Source: Herminiimonas arsenitoxidans
Lineage (GTDB): Bacteria; Pseudomonadota; Gammaproteobacteria; Burkholderiales; Burkholderiaceae_D
Reading direction: 5' to 3'
DNA length: 64,000 nt
Assembly (NCBI RefSeq): GCF_900130075.1
Contig: NZ_LT671418.1
Location: 3,162,001 to 3,226,000 of the forward strand
This document shows positions 38,773 through 48,290 of this stretch, in pieces; position 1 is the stretch's first letter; each line of letters opens with the position of its first letter. Under the pieces are notes generated by a model. That model was given only the letters and a program-made list of their open reading frames with translations. It searched no databases and had not been told where the DNA came from. The position numbers and the translations under genes were made by a program.

Positions 38773-39168
38773 GTGGAAACCGTACTGGGTTTCGACTTTG
38801 GCTTGAAGCGTATCGGCGTTGCAGTTGGCAATACATTATTGAAACAAGCACAGCCGCTGACCATTATCAGCGCGGCTACCAACGATGCAAAGTTTGCAGC
38901 GATTGCCGAACTGGTCAAGCAGTGGCAACCCTCCTTGTGCATCGTCGGCTTGCCGCGTCACCCCGATGGAGAAGAACATGAAATGACGGTACGTTGCCGT
39001 CGTTTCGCAAATCAGCTGCATGGACGTTTTGGCGTGACTACGGTGCTGGTGGATGAGCGTTATTCATCCTCAGTGATTTCTCATCAACGTGGCGAACTGA
39101 TTGATGATCAGGCCGCTGCAATCATCTTGCAACAATACTTCGATGACTATACCCAATCCGCATCCTGA
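38773..39168 (+). CDS. ruvX: Putative Holliday-junction resolvase / pre-16S rRNA nuclease
   Basis: A 131-residue RNase H-fold nuclease (YqgF). It starts at a GTG and begins VLGFDFGLKRIGVAVGN, with the first catalytic Asp in this segment; GLPRHPDGEEHEM and DERYSSSVI complete the active-site pattern. In E. coli YqgF processes the 5' end of 16S rRNA precursor. It overlaps pyrR by 26 bases and lies 15 bases behind yqgE. Confidence 0.92.
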   Translation: METVLGFDFGLKRIGVAVGNTLLKQAQPLTIISAATNDAKFAAIAELVKQWQPSLCIVGLPRHPDGEEHEMTVRCRRFANQLHGRFGVTTVLVDERYSSSVISHQRGELIDDQAAAIILQQYFDDYTQSAS

Positions 39169-39661
39169 ACTAGACGCTGAAGCACTGTATCAAGTGCTGG
39201 CGAAACAAGTGAAAACCGGCTTGGCAAAAGCTGAAAACGTGGCGATAGTCGGTATCTATTCCGGCGGCGCCTGGCTCGCAGAACGCTTGGCGCAGGAGTT
39301 GCAGCTGAATGAGCGCCTAGGTTTCATAGACGTTTCTTTTTATCGCGACGATTTTTCGGAAAAAGGTTTGCGTCCTGATGTGAAACCGACGCAGATTCCA
39401 TTCGATGTCGATGGCGCGACCATCTTGCTGGTAGATGATGTGCTCTACACCGGTCGTACCACGCGCGCAGCGATCAATGAATTGTTTGACTACGGTCGCC
39501 CTGCACGCATTCTGTTGGCGGCACTGGCTGATCGCGGTGGCCGCGAACTGCCGATCGCAGCCGATTTTGTTGCACAAACGCTTTCCATTCCAGACCAGCA
39601 GTCGCTGGTACTTCAACGGGCCGATGACGGCCGCTTTTCCCTGACGGTGGATCATGCTTAA
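39143..39661 (+). CDS. pyrR: PyrR-type pyrimidine regulator / uracil phosphoribosyltransferase
   Basis: A 172-residue phosphoribosyltransferase-fold protein with the PRPP loop [21 protein letters not shown]. The start at 39143 ([19 protein letters not shown]) is preferred over 39101, which would lie deeper inside ruvX. In Bacillus PyrR binds pyr mRNA and attenuates it; in Gram-negative bacteria the RNA-binding role is less certain and it may act as an enzyme or as a different regulator. It overlaps pyrB by eight bases, forming pyrR-pyrB-pyrC'. I see no attenuator hairpin before pyrR because the gene starts inside ruvX. Confidence 0.9.
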   Translation: MTIPNPHPELDAEALYQVLAKQVKTGLAKAENVAIVGIYSGGAWLAERLAQELQLNERLGFIDVSFYRDDFSEKGLRPDVKPTQIPFDVDGATILLVDDVLYTGRTTRAAINELFDYGRPARILLAALADRGGRELPIAADFVAQTLSIPDQQSLVLQRADDGRFSLTVDHA

Positions 39662-40613
39662 TCCGCAATTGAATAAAAACGGTGAGTTGCAACATTTACT
39701 CACCATCGAAGGCCTGTCCAAGGCGCACATCACGCACATACTGGATACGGCTTCATCGTTCGTCAGTATCGGCGACCGTGAAGTGAAAAAAGTACCGCTG
39801 ATGCGAGGCAAAAGTGTTTTCAATCTGTTTTTTGAAAACTCGACCCGCACGCGCACTACATTTGAAATCGCATCCAAGCGTTTATCCGCTGATGTGATCA
39901 ATCTGAATATTCAGGCTTCGAGTTCCAGTAAGGGCGAATCGCTGCTCGATACCATCGACAATTTGTCGGCGATGCATGCGGATATGTTCGTCGTGCGTCA
40001 TGCAGAATCCGGTGCGCCGTATCTGATCGCCAAGCATTTAAGCGATACCTCGCAATCGCATGTACACGTCGTCAATGCCGGCGATGGCCGCCATGCGCAC
40101 CCGACGCAGGGTTTGCTGGATATGTACACGATACGGCACTACAAAAAAGATTTTACTAATCTGACTGTTGCCATTGTTGGCGACATTCTGCACAGCCGTG
40201 TGGCACGTTCAGATATCCACGCCTTGACCACACTCGGTGTGCCAGAAATTCGTGCGATCGGCCCACGTACATTGTTGCCTAGCGGTCTGGAGCAAATGGG
40301 TGTGCGCGTCTTTACCGATATCAACAAGGGTTTGAAAGACGTCGACGTCATCATCATGCTGCGCTTGCAGAATGAACGCATGAGCGGTGCCTTGCTGCCG
40401 TCCGCGCAGGAATTCTTCAAGAGCTATGGCCTGACGACAGAACGTCTGGCCTTGGCCAAACCGGATGCGATTGTCATGCACCCAGGCCCGATGAATCGCG
40501 GTGTGGAAATTGAATCGGCAGTAGCTGACGGTACGCAGGCAGTGATTCTGCCGCAGGTGACATTCGGCATTGCAGTACGGATGGCAGTGATGAGTATTTT
40601 GGCGGGAAATTAA
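39654..40613 (+). CDS. pyrB: Aspartate carbamoyltransferase, catalytic subunit
   Basis: Second step of pyrimidine synthesis (carbamoyl phosphate plus aspartate). The 319-residue product has the carbamoyl-phosphate site [19 protein letters not shown], the aspartate-loop region [12 protein letters not shown] and the C-terminal [12 protein letters not shown]. The long form, without pyrI, agrees with the class A enzymes that assemble with PyrC' rather than with a separate regulatory chain. Its stop is three bases before the pyrC-like ATG. Confidence 0.96.
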   Translation: MLNPQLNKNGELQHLLTIEGLSKAHITHILDTASSFVSIGDREVKKVPLMRGKSVFNLFFENSTRTRTTFEIASKRLSADVINLNIQASSSSKGESLLDTIDNLSAMHADMFVVRHAESGAPYLIAKHLSDTSQSHVHVVNAGDGRHAHPTQGLLDMYTIRHYKKDFTNLTVAIVGDILHSRVARSDIHALTTLGVPEIRAIGPRTLLPSGLEQMGVRVFTDINKGLKDVDVIIMLRLQNERMSGALLPSAQEFFKSYGLTTERLALAKPDAIVMHPGPMNRGVEIESAVADGTQAVILPQVTFGIAVRMAVMSILAGN

Positions 40614-40616
40614 AAG

Positions 40617-41900
40617 ATGAAAATTCATATTAAGAACGGCCATCTGATTGATCCGGCCAACGGTATCGATGCGCAACAGGATGTCTATATCGCGGCGGGG
40701 AAAATCGCCGGTATAGGCAAAGCACCAGAAGGTTTTGTCGCCAGCAAAGTGATTGATGCTAGCGGTCTGGTCGTCGCACCTGGCTTGGTAGATCTGAGCG
40801 CGCGTTTGCGCGAGCCGGGTTACGAATATAAAGCCACGCTGGAATCCGAAATGCAGGCTGCGATGCAAGGCGGCGTGACGAGTCTGGTGTGTCCACCGGA
40901 TACTGATCCTGTGCTGGATGAGCCGGGTTTGGTCGAGATGCTTAAGCACAGAGCCAAGTCACTGAATCAGGCACACGTTTACCCACTCGGTGCATTGACG
41001 GTAGGCTTGAAAGGCGAATCGCTGACAGAAATGGCTGAATTGACAGACGCCGGTTGTATCGGTTTCTCACAAGCTGATCATCCAATTCTTGATACCACTG
41101 TCTTGTTGCGCGCGATGCAGTACGCAAAGACTTTTGACTTCACCGTGTGGTTGCGTCCGCAAGATGCTCATCTGGGTCGTAATGGTGTGGCGCATAGTGG
41201 TCCGGTTGCCTCGCGTCTGGGTTTGTCTGGTGTGCCGGTGATGGCTGAGACGGTCGCCTTGCACACGATACTGGAGCTGGTGCGTGTGACTGGTACGCGC
41301 GTGCATCTTTGCCGCATGTCGACCGCAGCAGGTTTGGAGTTGGTGCGTGCAGCGAAAAAAGAAGGCTTGCCTATTACCTGCGACGTAGGCGCACACCATA
41401 TTCATCTGACGGAAAACGATATTGGTTTCTTCGATTCCAACGCACGCCTGACACCGCCTTTGCGCAGTCAGCGTGATCGGGATGCGATACGTAATGGTTT
41501 GCTGGATGGCACGATTGATGCGATCTGTTCTGACCATACGCCAGTCGATGATGATGAAAAACTGCTGCCTTTCGGTGAAGCATCACCGGGCGCAACAGGT
41601 TTGGAATTGTTGCTGTCTCTGGCCTTGAAATGGGCTGAAGATTGCGTCGATAAAAAACAGCAGGTCGCACGTGCAGTTGCCAAAGTCACGGCTGATGCAG
41701 CACGCATCGTCGGTTTGCCGTCGGGACAATTGTCGGTTGGTAGCGTGGCCGATATTTGTCTGTTCGATCCTGAAGTGCGCTGGACGGTTGCTGCCAAAGC
41801 GTTGGCAAGCCAAGGCAAACATACGCCTTTCCTCGGCTATGAATTAGCCGGTCAAGTGAAGGCAACGATAGTTGCCGGTCACATTGCATTCCAACGATAA
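40617..41900 (+). CDS. pyrC': Dihydroorotase-like, probably non-catalytic PyrC' (PyrX)
   Basis: A 427-residue dihydroorotase-fold protein next to pyrB. Active enzymes carry DxHxHLREPG; here the segment reads DLSARLREPG (Asp59, Ser61, Arg63), so both zinc-binding histidines are missing. The later SDHTPV still has the catalytic Asp, and NARLTPPLR is kept. In Pseudomonas the same His-less PyrC' is a structural partner that holds aspartate carbamoyltransferase in a dodecamer. I infer the same role. A functional pyrC should lie elsewhere in the genome. Confidence 0.9.
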   Translation: MKIHIKNGHLIDPANGIDAQQDVYIAAGKIAGIGKAPEGFVASKVIDASGLVVAPGLVDLSARLREPGYEYKATLESEMQAAMQGGVTSLVCPPDTDPVLDEPGLVEMLKHRAKSLNQAHVYPLGALTVGLKGESLTEMAELTDAGCIGFSQADHPILDTTVLLRAMQYAKTFDFTVWLRPQDAHLGRNGVAHSGPVASRLGLSGVPVMAETVALHTILELVRVTGTRVHLCRMSTAAGLELVRAAKKEGLPITCDVGAHHIHLTENDIGFFDSNARLTPPLRSQRDRDAIRNGLLDGTIDAICSDHTPVDDDEKLLPFGEASPGATGLELLLSLALKWAEDCVDKKQQVARAVAKVTADAARIVGLPSGQLSVGSVADICLFDPEVRWTVAAKALASQGKHTPFLGYELAGQVKATIVAGHIAFQR

Positions 41901-41917
41901 ATATCATCGGTTCACGC

Positions 41918-42709
41918 ATGCTTCTGGAAAATAGGATGGATCTTCATCGGCAAGGCACCCGCATGGTTGTCTTGCCGTTTGTGCGTGTCATGCTGCATTT
42001 GCTGCAAGGCTTGTGTACGAGTGCATTTATTTTTCCGCTGATTAGTCCGGTCAATCGAGATAAACGCATCAAGAAGTGGTCAGCCGAATTGCTGGCTATT
42101 TTGCGCATACAAGTGGACATTCAGGCTGATGTCGAGCAGGCGCCGCATGCCGTGATCGTGTCCAATCACGTTTCATGGTTGGATATTTTCGTCATCAATT
42201 CTTTGCAGCCATGTCGTTTTGTTGCGAAGGCGGATATACGCAGTTGGCCTGCGCTGGGCTGGCTTTGTGAAAAAGCGGGGACTATCTTTATCGCGCGCGG
42301 CAAACAGCGTGAAGTGCGGCGCGTGTATGAAGGCTTGGTTACCAGCATACAAGCAGGTGATCGCATCGCATTTTTCCCTGAAGGTACGACAGCAGCGCAA
42401 GGCACGCTATTACCTTTTCATCCCAATTTGTTTGAAGCCGCGATTGAGGCAGGTGTACCGGTGCAACCGTATGCATTGCGTTATGTTGATGCGCAGGGAA
42501 ATTTCCATACTGCGGCCGATTTTATCGGTGATATGACCTTTGTCGACAGCATGCTCTTGATCATGAAGACGCACAAAATGACTGCGCAGTTGATCTTGTT
42601 GCCGACGATAGAAACTGTGGGTGTACATCGCCGTGATTTATCGCTCACAGCGCGTCAGGTGATTGCAGAAAAGCTTGGTTACTCGGACGCATCGAAGTAC
42701 GTCGTTTAG
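41918..42709 (+). CDS. 1-acyl-sn-glycerol-3-phosphate acyltransferase (PlsC-type)
   Basis: Membrane-associated acyltransferase of phospholipid or other acyl-lipid synthesis, 263 residues. Motif I is NHVSWLD (His84, Asp89), motif II IFIARGK and motif III FPEGTT; an N-terminal hydrophobic segment spans about 19-42. It lies 17 bases behind pyrC' but is functionally separate. The start may be ATG 41918 or 41936. Its 3' end overlaps the convergent apaH stop by four bases. Confidence 0.88.
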   Translation: MLLENRMDLHRQGTRMVVLPFVRVMLHLLQGLCTSAFIFPLISPVNRDKRIKKWSAELLAILRIQVDIQADVEQAPHAVIVSNHVSWLDIFVINSLQPCRFVAKADIRSWPALGWLCEKAGTIFIARGKQREVRRVYEGLVTSIQAGDRIAFFPEGTTAAQGTLLPFHPNLFEAAIEAGVPVQPYALRYVDAQGNFHTAADFIGDMTFVDSMLLIMKTHKMTAQLILLPTIETVGVHRRDLSLTARQVIAEKLGYSDASKYVV

Positions 42710-43530
42710 CTTTTACCTGGACGTTGATGTTGCGGGCAATCGACCTGTATGGTTGTGCGGTCTTCCAGATTGATGGCCGTCAGCTTGCCACCCCATACAC
42801 AGCCTGTATCCAGTCCGGCCAAATTCGGTCGCAAGGTCAATCCCAATGTAGACCAGTGCCCGAAGACGACGGAGGTATTCTCCGTTTTTCGATTCGGTAC
42901 ATCAAACCACGGCATCAATCCTGATGGTGTGTGATCCAGTCCTTCGACTGCCTTGAAATCCATGCTGCCATCCGGTTTGCAAAAACGTACGCGTGTCAGC
43001 GCATTGACGATGCAGCGCAAGCGATCCGCTCCTTGCAGATCATCATTCCAGAGTGTCGGCATATTGCCGTACATGTTCTGTAAAAATTCTACCCAGTTCG
43101 GACCTTGCAGCGCGGCTTCTACCTCGCGTGACAAAGACAAGGTTTGTTGTGCGGTCCATTGCGGCAGCACGCCAGCATGTACGCACAAATGCCCATCCTG
43201 TTCCAGCGCCAACGGTTGATGACGCAACCATGTAATCAATTCTTCCCTATCGTCGGCTGCCATGATGTCTGCCAGCGTGTCGCTATCGTGCGGTTTGCGC
43301 AGACCGCAGGCGACTGCCAGCAAATTCAAATCGTGATTGCCGAGCACTATGCGTGCACGATCCCTCAAGGCGCGCACCTGTCTCAGCGTGGCAAGCGATT
43401 TTGGTCCGCGATTGACTATGTCGCCAACGAAAACCAATTGTGCATTCGGTGATGCCGCATCGATCTTTTCCAACAGAGAGATTAATTGCGTGTGGCAACC
43501 TTGCAGATCGCCAATTGCGTAAGTGGTCAT
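42706..43530 (-). CDS. apaH: Bis(5'-nucleosyl)-tetraphosphatase, symmetrical
   Basis: Cleaves Ap4A to two ADP, clearing the alarmone and also removing Np4 caps from RNA. The 274-residue product has the phosphoesterase motifs [32 protein letters not shown], and a later VHAGVLPQW and FGHW for the metal-binding histidines. It is isolated, with divergent phosphomannomutase 349 bases upstream. Confidence 0.94.
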   Translation of the reverse strand: MTTYAIGDLQGCHTQLISLLEKIDAASPNAQLVFVGDIVNRGPKSLATLRQVRALRDRARIVLGNHDLNLLAVACGLRKPHDSDTLADIMAADDREELITWLRHQPLALEQDGHLCVHAGVLPQWTAQQTLSLSREVEAALQGPNWVEFLQNMYGNMPTLWNDDLQGADRLRCIVNALTRVRFCKPDGSMDFKAVEGLDHTPSGLMPWFDVPNRKTENTSVVFGHWSTLGLTLRPNLAGLDTGCVWGGKLTAINLEDRTTIQVDCPQHQRPGKS

Positions 43531-43879
43531 GAGTGAATAGTTTGAGATGAAAGTGCTCGGGAAAAACTAACAGGATGCTCGTAATTATCGCGGATATTCA
43601 ATTGAATTTCTGTATTGCAGTAAAACATAGAGACAGCCATTGTTTGTAGATAATTGAAACTAGACGACAGAGTGCATGTCGAAGTAGAGCATCTTGACAG
43701 AGTGGCATCGCTTAAATATCCATTTCCGATTGGATAGAAGGGCACTTGCTCCTATAAAATGCGGTGCGAGGTATGCTGAAATGATTGGTAAGGTCATTTT
43801 GCAGATATTGCCCGATGCAGGAGTTGCTGGATTCGCTACGGACTTAATACATTATTTCAGATAAGGAAAACGACTAGAC
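43531..43879. other. 349-base region between apaH and the phosphomannomutase gene
   Basis: Moderately AT-rich with no supported gene. TTGACA at 43694-43699 followed 17 bases later by tatcca is a possible but weak sigma-70 promoter toward the right; a second candidate -10, tataaa, lies near 43753. An AAGGAAA stretch lies before the ATG at 43880. I see no strong hairpin. Confidence 0.45.
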
Positions 43880-45256
43880 ATGCTGACTCTCTCGCAAAGT
43901 ATTTTCAAGGCTTATGACATACGCGGCATCATTGGTAAGACACTGGATGCAGATGTGGCCCGTAATATCGGACGCGCTTTCGGTAGTGCCGTGCGTGCCA
44001 AAGGCGAGCAAGTCGTCGTGCTGGGTCGCGATGGCCGTTTGTCCGGGCCTGAGTTGTCGACAGCATTGGCAGAAGGTATGCAATCCGTAGGCATAGATGT
44101 GGTTGATCTTGGTGTGGTTGCCACGCCTATGGTTTATTTCGGCACGCATGTGCTGGATACGCAATCCGGCATCATGGTCACCGGCAGTCACAATCCTCCT
44201 GACTACAACGGTTTTAAAATGGTGTTGGCCGGCGAGGCGATTTACGGCGATACGATACAAGCTTTGTACCAAGCCATCGTTGAGCAGAATTTTGCAGAAG
44301 GCAAGGGCAGCTATCGTACTTACGATATTGCAGCCACGTATGAGAAGCGTATCGTCAGCGACGTCAAACTCGTGCGCCCGATGAAGATAGCCATCGATTG
44401 TGGCAATGGCGTGGCAGGTGCATTTGCTGGCGATTTGTATCGCGCATTGGGTTGCGAAGTCATTGAATTATTTTGCGAAGTAGATGGCACTTTCCCTAAC
44501 CATCATCCCGATCCGGCGCATCCGGAAAACCTGCAAGATCTGATCCATTGCCTGCAAACGACAGACGCGGAAATCGGCTTGGCCTTCGATGGTGATGGTG
44601 ACCGTTTGGGCTTGGTGACCAAGGATGGTCAAATTATTTATCCAGATCGACAGTTAATGTTGTTTGCGCAGGACGTGTTGACGCGTCATCCGGGTGAACA
44701 AATCTTGTATGACGTCAAATGCACGCGTCATCTGGCGCCGTGGATTACTGAACGTGGTGGCAAGCCACTGATGTGGAAGACGGGTCACTCGCTGGTCAAG
44801 GCAAAAATGCGTGAAACCGGCGCACCTTTGGGTGGCGAAATGAGCGGCCACGTTTTCTTCAAGGATAGATGGTACGGTTTTGACGACGGCATGTATGCAG
44901 GGGCACGTATGCTGGAATTGTTGAGTCGTGAAAAAGATCCTTCGGCAGTATTGAATGCCTTGCCGCAATCGGTCAGCACGCCGGAATTGCAATTGCAATT
45001 GAAAGAAGGCGAAAGCTTCCCTTTGATCGCCAAAATGCAGAGTGAAGCGAAATTCCCTGGTTCAGATCAGATCATCACTATCGATGGTTTGCGCGTTGAA
45101 TATCCGGATGGTTTTGGTCTGGCTCGTTCGTCGAACACCACACCGGTGATCGTGATGCGTTTTGAAGCAGAATCGCAGCAGGCTTTGCAGCATATACAGG
45201 CAGAGTTCAAGCGCGTGATACTTGCGGCCAAGCCGGATGCGGTATTGCCGTATTAA
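43880..45256 (+). CDS. Phosphomannomutase/phosphoglucomutase
   Basis: AlgC/ManB-type enzyme that interconverts hexose 1- and 6-phosphates for LPS and exopolysaccharide precursors. The 458-residue product has the phosphoserine loop TGSHNPPDYNGFKM (Ser103), the metal loop FDGDGDRLG near residue 236, and the sugar-binding GGEMSGHVFF. The C-terminal fourth domain is complete. waaA, another LPS gene, follows after 206 bases. Confidence 0.93.
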   Translation: MLTLSQSIFKAYDIRGIIGKTLDADVARNIGRAFGSAVRAKGEQVVVLGRDGRLSGPELSTALAEGMQSVGIDVVDLGVVATPMVYFGTHVLDTQSGIMVTGSHNPPDYNGFKMVLAGEAIYGDTIQALYQAIVEQNFAEGKGSYRTYDIAATYEKRIVSDVKLVRPMKIAIDCGNGVAGAFAGDLYRALGCEVIELFCEVDGTFPNHHPDPAHPENLQDLIHCLQTTDAEIGLAFDGDGDRLGLVTKDGQIIYPDRQLMLFAQDVLTRHPGEQILYDVKCTRHLAPWITERGGKPLMWKTGHSLVKAKMRETGAPLGGEMSGHVFFKDRWYGFDDGMYAGARMLELLSREKDPSAVLNALPQSVSTPELQLQLKEGESFPLIAKMQSEAKFPGSDQIITIDGLRVEYPDGFGLARSSNTTPVIVMRFEAESQQALQHIQAEFKRVILAAKPDAVLPY

Positions 45257-45462
45257 GGCAACAATTGGATTTGCCGCAATCGGTGCAATGCCGATTGCGG
45301 CTGTTGATGAAATCGTACGATCTGATGGTGGCTGGTATCAAGAATAAGCACCAGTTCCCGCGCAGGCTGCATAATACGGCTGACGTCATTTAATTTCCCT
45401 AATTTCCCCCTTTATGCAAGCAATGCTGCCCGTGTACGAACAACTGAAGGCACACTGATACG

Positions 45463-46731
45463 ATGCGCCTGATCTATTCCATTGCCTGGTGGTTTGCCTT
45501 GCCGCTCGTCTTGCTGCGGTTGTTTGTACGTGGTCGCAAAGAGCCGGGCTATCGCCGACATATTGCGGAGCGTCTGGGCTTCTATCGCGGTGTTTCTTAC
45601 GATGGTTCTGCGCCTGTACTCTGGGTGCATGCAGTTTCTGTTGGTGAAACGCGTGCAGCGCAGCCTTTGATTGATGCCTTGCTGACGGCTTATCCGACGC
45701 ATGTATTGTTGTTGACGCACATGACGCCGACAGGGCGTGCGACCGGCAAGGATTTGTTCGGCAAGCAGACACGTGTGGTGCAAAGTTATCTACCGTATGA
45801 CACGGGTTGGATGGTGGGGCGCTTCCTGCGTGCCTTCAAGCCGAGTCTCTGTGTATTGATGGAAACCGAAGTCTGGCCAAATGTTATGGTGCAATGTACC
45901 AAGTATCGTGTGCCGGTTGCTTTGGTAAATGCACGCTTGTCCGAACGCTCCTTGAACAAGGGTTTGAAATTTCCATCCCTGTTTGTTGAAGCTGCCGCTG
46001 CGATGTCATGCGTTGCGGCACAAACAGAAGGCGATGCTGCGCGCATACGGCAACTTGGCGCACCTTCTGTACACGTCACTGGCAGTATCAAATTTGATGT
46101 GGTGCCACCGGCAGCAATGTTGCAGCGTGGCGCCATCTTGCGTAAGCAATTCGGCGCGCGTTCGGTGCTGGCATGTGCGAATACGCGCGATGGTGAGGAA
46201 GCATTGATACTGGATGCCTTACTCGCACAGAATCGGCCGGATATTTTGTTGCTGCTCGTGCCGCGTCATCCGCAGCGTTTCGATGAAGTTGCGCAATTGG
46301 CTGAGGCGCGTGGTTTATCACTGGTCAGGCGTTCCACCATAGGCAGTGATCAATTGACTGCAGATGTTCGCGTATTCCTGGGCGATTCCATGGGTGAAAT
46401 GTTTGCCTACTATGCTGCTTGCGATGTGGCTTTTGTCGGCGGCAGCTTGCTGCCTTTGGGTGGACATAATTTGATAGAAGCCAGTGCGGTCGGCAAGCCG
46501 GTGTTGATAGGCCCACATACATTTAATTTTTCTGATGCAGCTGAGAATGCCATTGCTGCCGGTGGTGCTCTACGTGTGGCGGATGCATCTGCAATGTGGG
46601 AACAGGCAATTCGTTTGCTGGATGACGACACTGCACGAACAACGATGGGTGAAAGTGCACAGCACTTCGCTCAGCAGCACGGTGGTGCAACTGCGCGTAC
46701 CATGGCGTTACTCATACCGCTGATCAAGTGA
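45463..46731 (+). CDS. waaA: 3-deoxy-D-manno-octulosonic acid transferase
   Basis: Inner-membrane GT30 enzyme that adds Kdo to lipid A precursor. The 422-residue product has an N-terminal anchor (IAWWFALPLVLLRLFVRG), the acceptor-side HAVSVGETRAAQPLIDALL, METEVWPN, and the nucleotide-sugar segment VGGSLLPLGGHNLIEASAVG. Length and motifs match the family. Confidence 0.95.
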   Translation: MRLIYSIAWWFALPLVLLRLFVRGRKEPGYRRHIAERLGFYRGVSYDGSAPVLWVHAVSVGETRAAQPLIDALLTAYPTHVLLLTHMTPTGRATGKDLFGKQTRVVQSYLPYDTGWMVGRFLRAFKPSLCVLMETEVWPNVMVQCTKYRVPVALVNARLSERSLNKGLKFPSLFVEAAAAMSCVAAQTEGDAARIRQLGAPSVHVTGSIKFDVVPPAAMLQRGAILRKQFGARSVLACANTRDGEEALILDALLAQNRPDILLLLVPRHPQRFDEVAQLAEARGLSLVRRSTIGSDQLTADVRVFLGDSMGEMFAYYAACDVAFVGGSLLPLGGHNLIEASAVGKPVLIGPHTFNFSDAAENAIAAGGALRVADASAMWEQAIRLLDDDTARTTMGESAQHFAQQHGGATARTMALLIPLIK

Positions 46732-46770
46732 TGTCATACACTCGCCAGCCTACGAAGACAGGAATACAGC

Positions 46771-46965
46771 ATGAATACAGAAAACAAGACGGAATTATCT
46801 GCCGAGCAAGCCTTGCTTGAGCCTGCGACGTCACTTGAAACGAAATATAAACGCGTCGTGGCGAAGGCTGATGGTGCTGAGGAAGAAGGCACGTTGCCGG
46901 TAGATTACCGCCGTGTTCAACATGGACATGGTCCTTGCTCTTGCTGCGGGCCGTACAGCGAATAG
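46771..46965 (+). CDS. Small unrecognised protein with Cys-rich C-terminus
   Basis: A 64-residue predicted protein, acidic in the first half (TELSAEQALLEPATSLETKYK) with a tail HGHGPCSCCGPYSE. Three cysteines and two histidines in nine residues could bind a metal. CAGGAAT lies about ten bases before the ATG. I know no family for it. It follows waaA after 39 bases and could be on the same transcript. Confidence 0.55.
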   Translation: MNTENKTELSAEQALLEPATSLETKYKRVVAKADGAEEEGTLPVDYRRVQHGHGPCSCCGPYSE

Positions 46966-47030
46966 TGCTCTGTTTCAATATGCGCGGTCAGAAGTTTTAG
47001 TCGCCGCTAATCCCCATTGAAAATAAAACG

Positions 47031-47063
47031 ACGCTCATCGTGACTACGGTCGACGATGAGCGT
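47031..47063 (-). terminator. Hairpin after the PXPV-repeat gene
   Basis: acgctcatcg (47031-47040) pairs exactly with cgatgagcgt (47054-47063). Read on the minus strand the stem is followed by cgttttattttc, which suits termination of the leftward small gene. Confidence 0.7.
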
Positions 47064-47086
47064 GCGGTCATATTCATTTTTGTGTA

Positions 47087-47410
47087 TTAATGACGGTCAT
47101 GGCCGCGACCGTGACCGCGATCATAGTCTCGATCGTAATGACGATGATCGTAGTGGTGATGTCTGTAGTAGCGCGGACCGTAGTAAGGGCGCGGTTGCAC
47201 GTAGACAGGGCCTGGTTGTACATATACGGGCTGTGGCTGCATATAGACAGGTTGCGGTTGAACGTAAACCGGTGCTGGTGCATAGACAGGACCGATAGGT
47301 ACGCCGATATTGAGATCTACATTCACGCGTGCCATCGCAGGTGCTGCGGCAAACAGCATCACCACTGTGGCAAATAATCCGGCTGAAATCGTAATATATT
47401 TTTTCATCAC
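47087..47410 (-). CDS. Exported PXPV-repeat, His/Tyr-rich small protein
   Basis: A 107-residue protein (or 106 from the second ATG, 47407). An N-terminal signal peptide ends near APAMA. The mature part has five PVYVQPQ-like repeats of the PXPV type, then a tail rich in His, Tyr, Arg and Asp (HHHYDHRHYDRDYDRGHG). Such repeat proteins are common in betaproteobacteria and have no assigned function; the tail could bind transition metals. A strong AGGAGCT precedes the ATG. Confidence 0.8.
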   Translation of the reverse strand: MMKKYITISAGLFATVVMLFAAAPAMARVNVDLNIGVPIGPVYAPAPVYVQPQPVYMQPQPVYVQPGPVYVQPRPYYGPRYYRHHHYDHRHYDRDYDRGHGRGHDRH

Positions 47411-47569
47411 TAGCTCCTTGATCGATGGCTCTATTAAATGCCATAGCCGGATCGATATCTAGAGCAAATCCGTAAGGTTTGTTACGACATGTATCTGTAG
47501 CGTCTTCTTCAGGTGCTGCAGATAGACGTATTACGGATGTATATGCCGTGTGATCGGCATATACGAAAA

Positions 47570-48094
47570 TTAATTGCCGGTTTTAGTCGCAGGGCAACTT
47601 TGTCCCAACCAGCGACCGCTGGTATTGGCAGATTCATCAACAGGAATGCCGCGCACCTGACCTTTGAATTCAGTGCGTCCGGTAAAACTCTCCGATGTTG
47701 TCAGCGTCGCTTCTGTCTTGCCTTGTCCGTTTATCTGATTGCCGGAGCAAGCAAGATCAGCCGTGTAGCGATTCTCCACGCGTATGGCATTGCGGGCTTC
47801 ACAACCGGATTGGCGATGATAAAGGTAGGGCGGGATTTTTTGCTCGGCCATTTCTTTTGTGATGCAGACTTTGGAGGTGGCTGCACCATTCTGGATTTTT
47901 GGCATGTCAAAACCATATTGTTTTGCCAAGTTGCTCAAGTTCTGCATTTGATCTGGTGGAATTTGTTCAGCGAGAGAAAGTAAATCTGATGTCGCTGACA
48001 TTTCCCACAATCCTGGCCGCATTGTATTTTCAGCAGCGTGTACAGAGGAAGTAAATGCTAACAACAGCGATAAGGGCAATAAAAATTTACGCAT
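47570..48094 (-). CDS. DUF3617 family exported protein
   Basis: A 174-residue protein with a signal peptide (MRKFLLPLSLLLAFTSSVHA) and a mature domain beginning MRPGLWEMSATSD, the start typical of DUF3617. Four cysteines (KVCITKEM, SGCEARN, DLACSG, GQSCPATK) probably form two disulfides. The function is unknown; the product is expected in the periplasm. The gene stands alone. Confidence 0.82.
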   Translation of the reverse strand: MRKFLLPLSLLLAFTSSVHAAENTMRPGLWEMSATSDLLSLAEQIPPDQMQNLSNLAKQYGFDMPKIQNGAATSKVCITKEMAEQKIPPYLYHRQSGCEARNAIRVENRYTADLACSGNQINGQGKTEATLTTSESFTGRTEFKGQVRGIPVDESANTSGRWLGQSCPATKTGN

Positions 48095-48214
48095 GAACTT
48101 TCCCGAAAATGTTAAATCAGATGCCCTTCTGAGTACAATTGCGGAAGGAGGTTCAAATGATCGCCGAAAGATATCGGCACATAAAAATAGAGAGCGTCAT
48201 TCGAATAATTCTTA

Positions 48215-48239
48215 ATCGATATCCCATATCGATGGGATA
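48215..48239. repeat. Overlapping inverted repeats upstream of the 98-residue gene
   Basis: atcgatat-ccc-atatcgat (48215-48233) overlaps tatcccat-atcg-atgggata (48220-48239). The two palindromes share their middle, so only one can form at once. It lies 50 bases before the ATG at 48291 and could be an operator or a leader hairpin. Confidence 0.6.
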
Positions 48240-48290
48240 CGAAAAAAACACGAATACGACGAGAATAGAGACAGAAACGGAGCACAAAAT

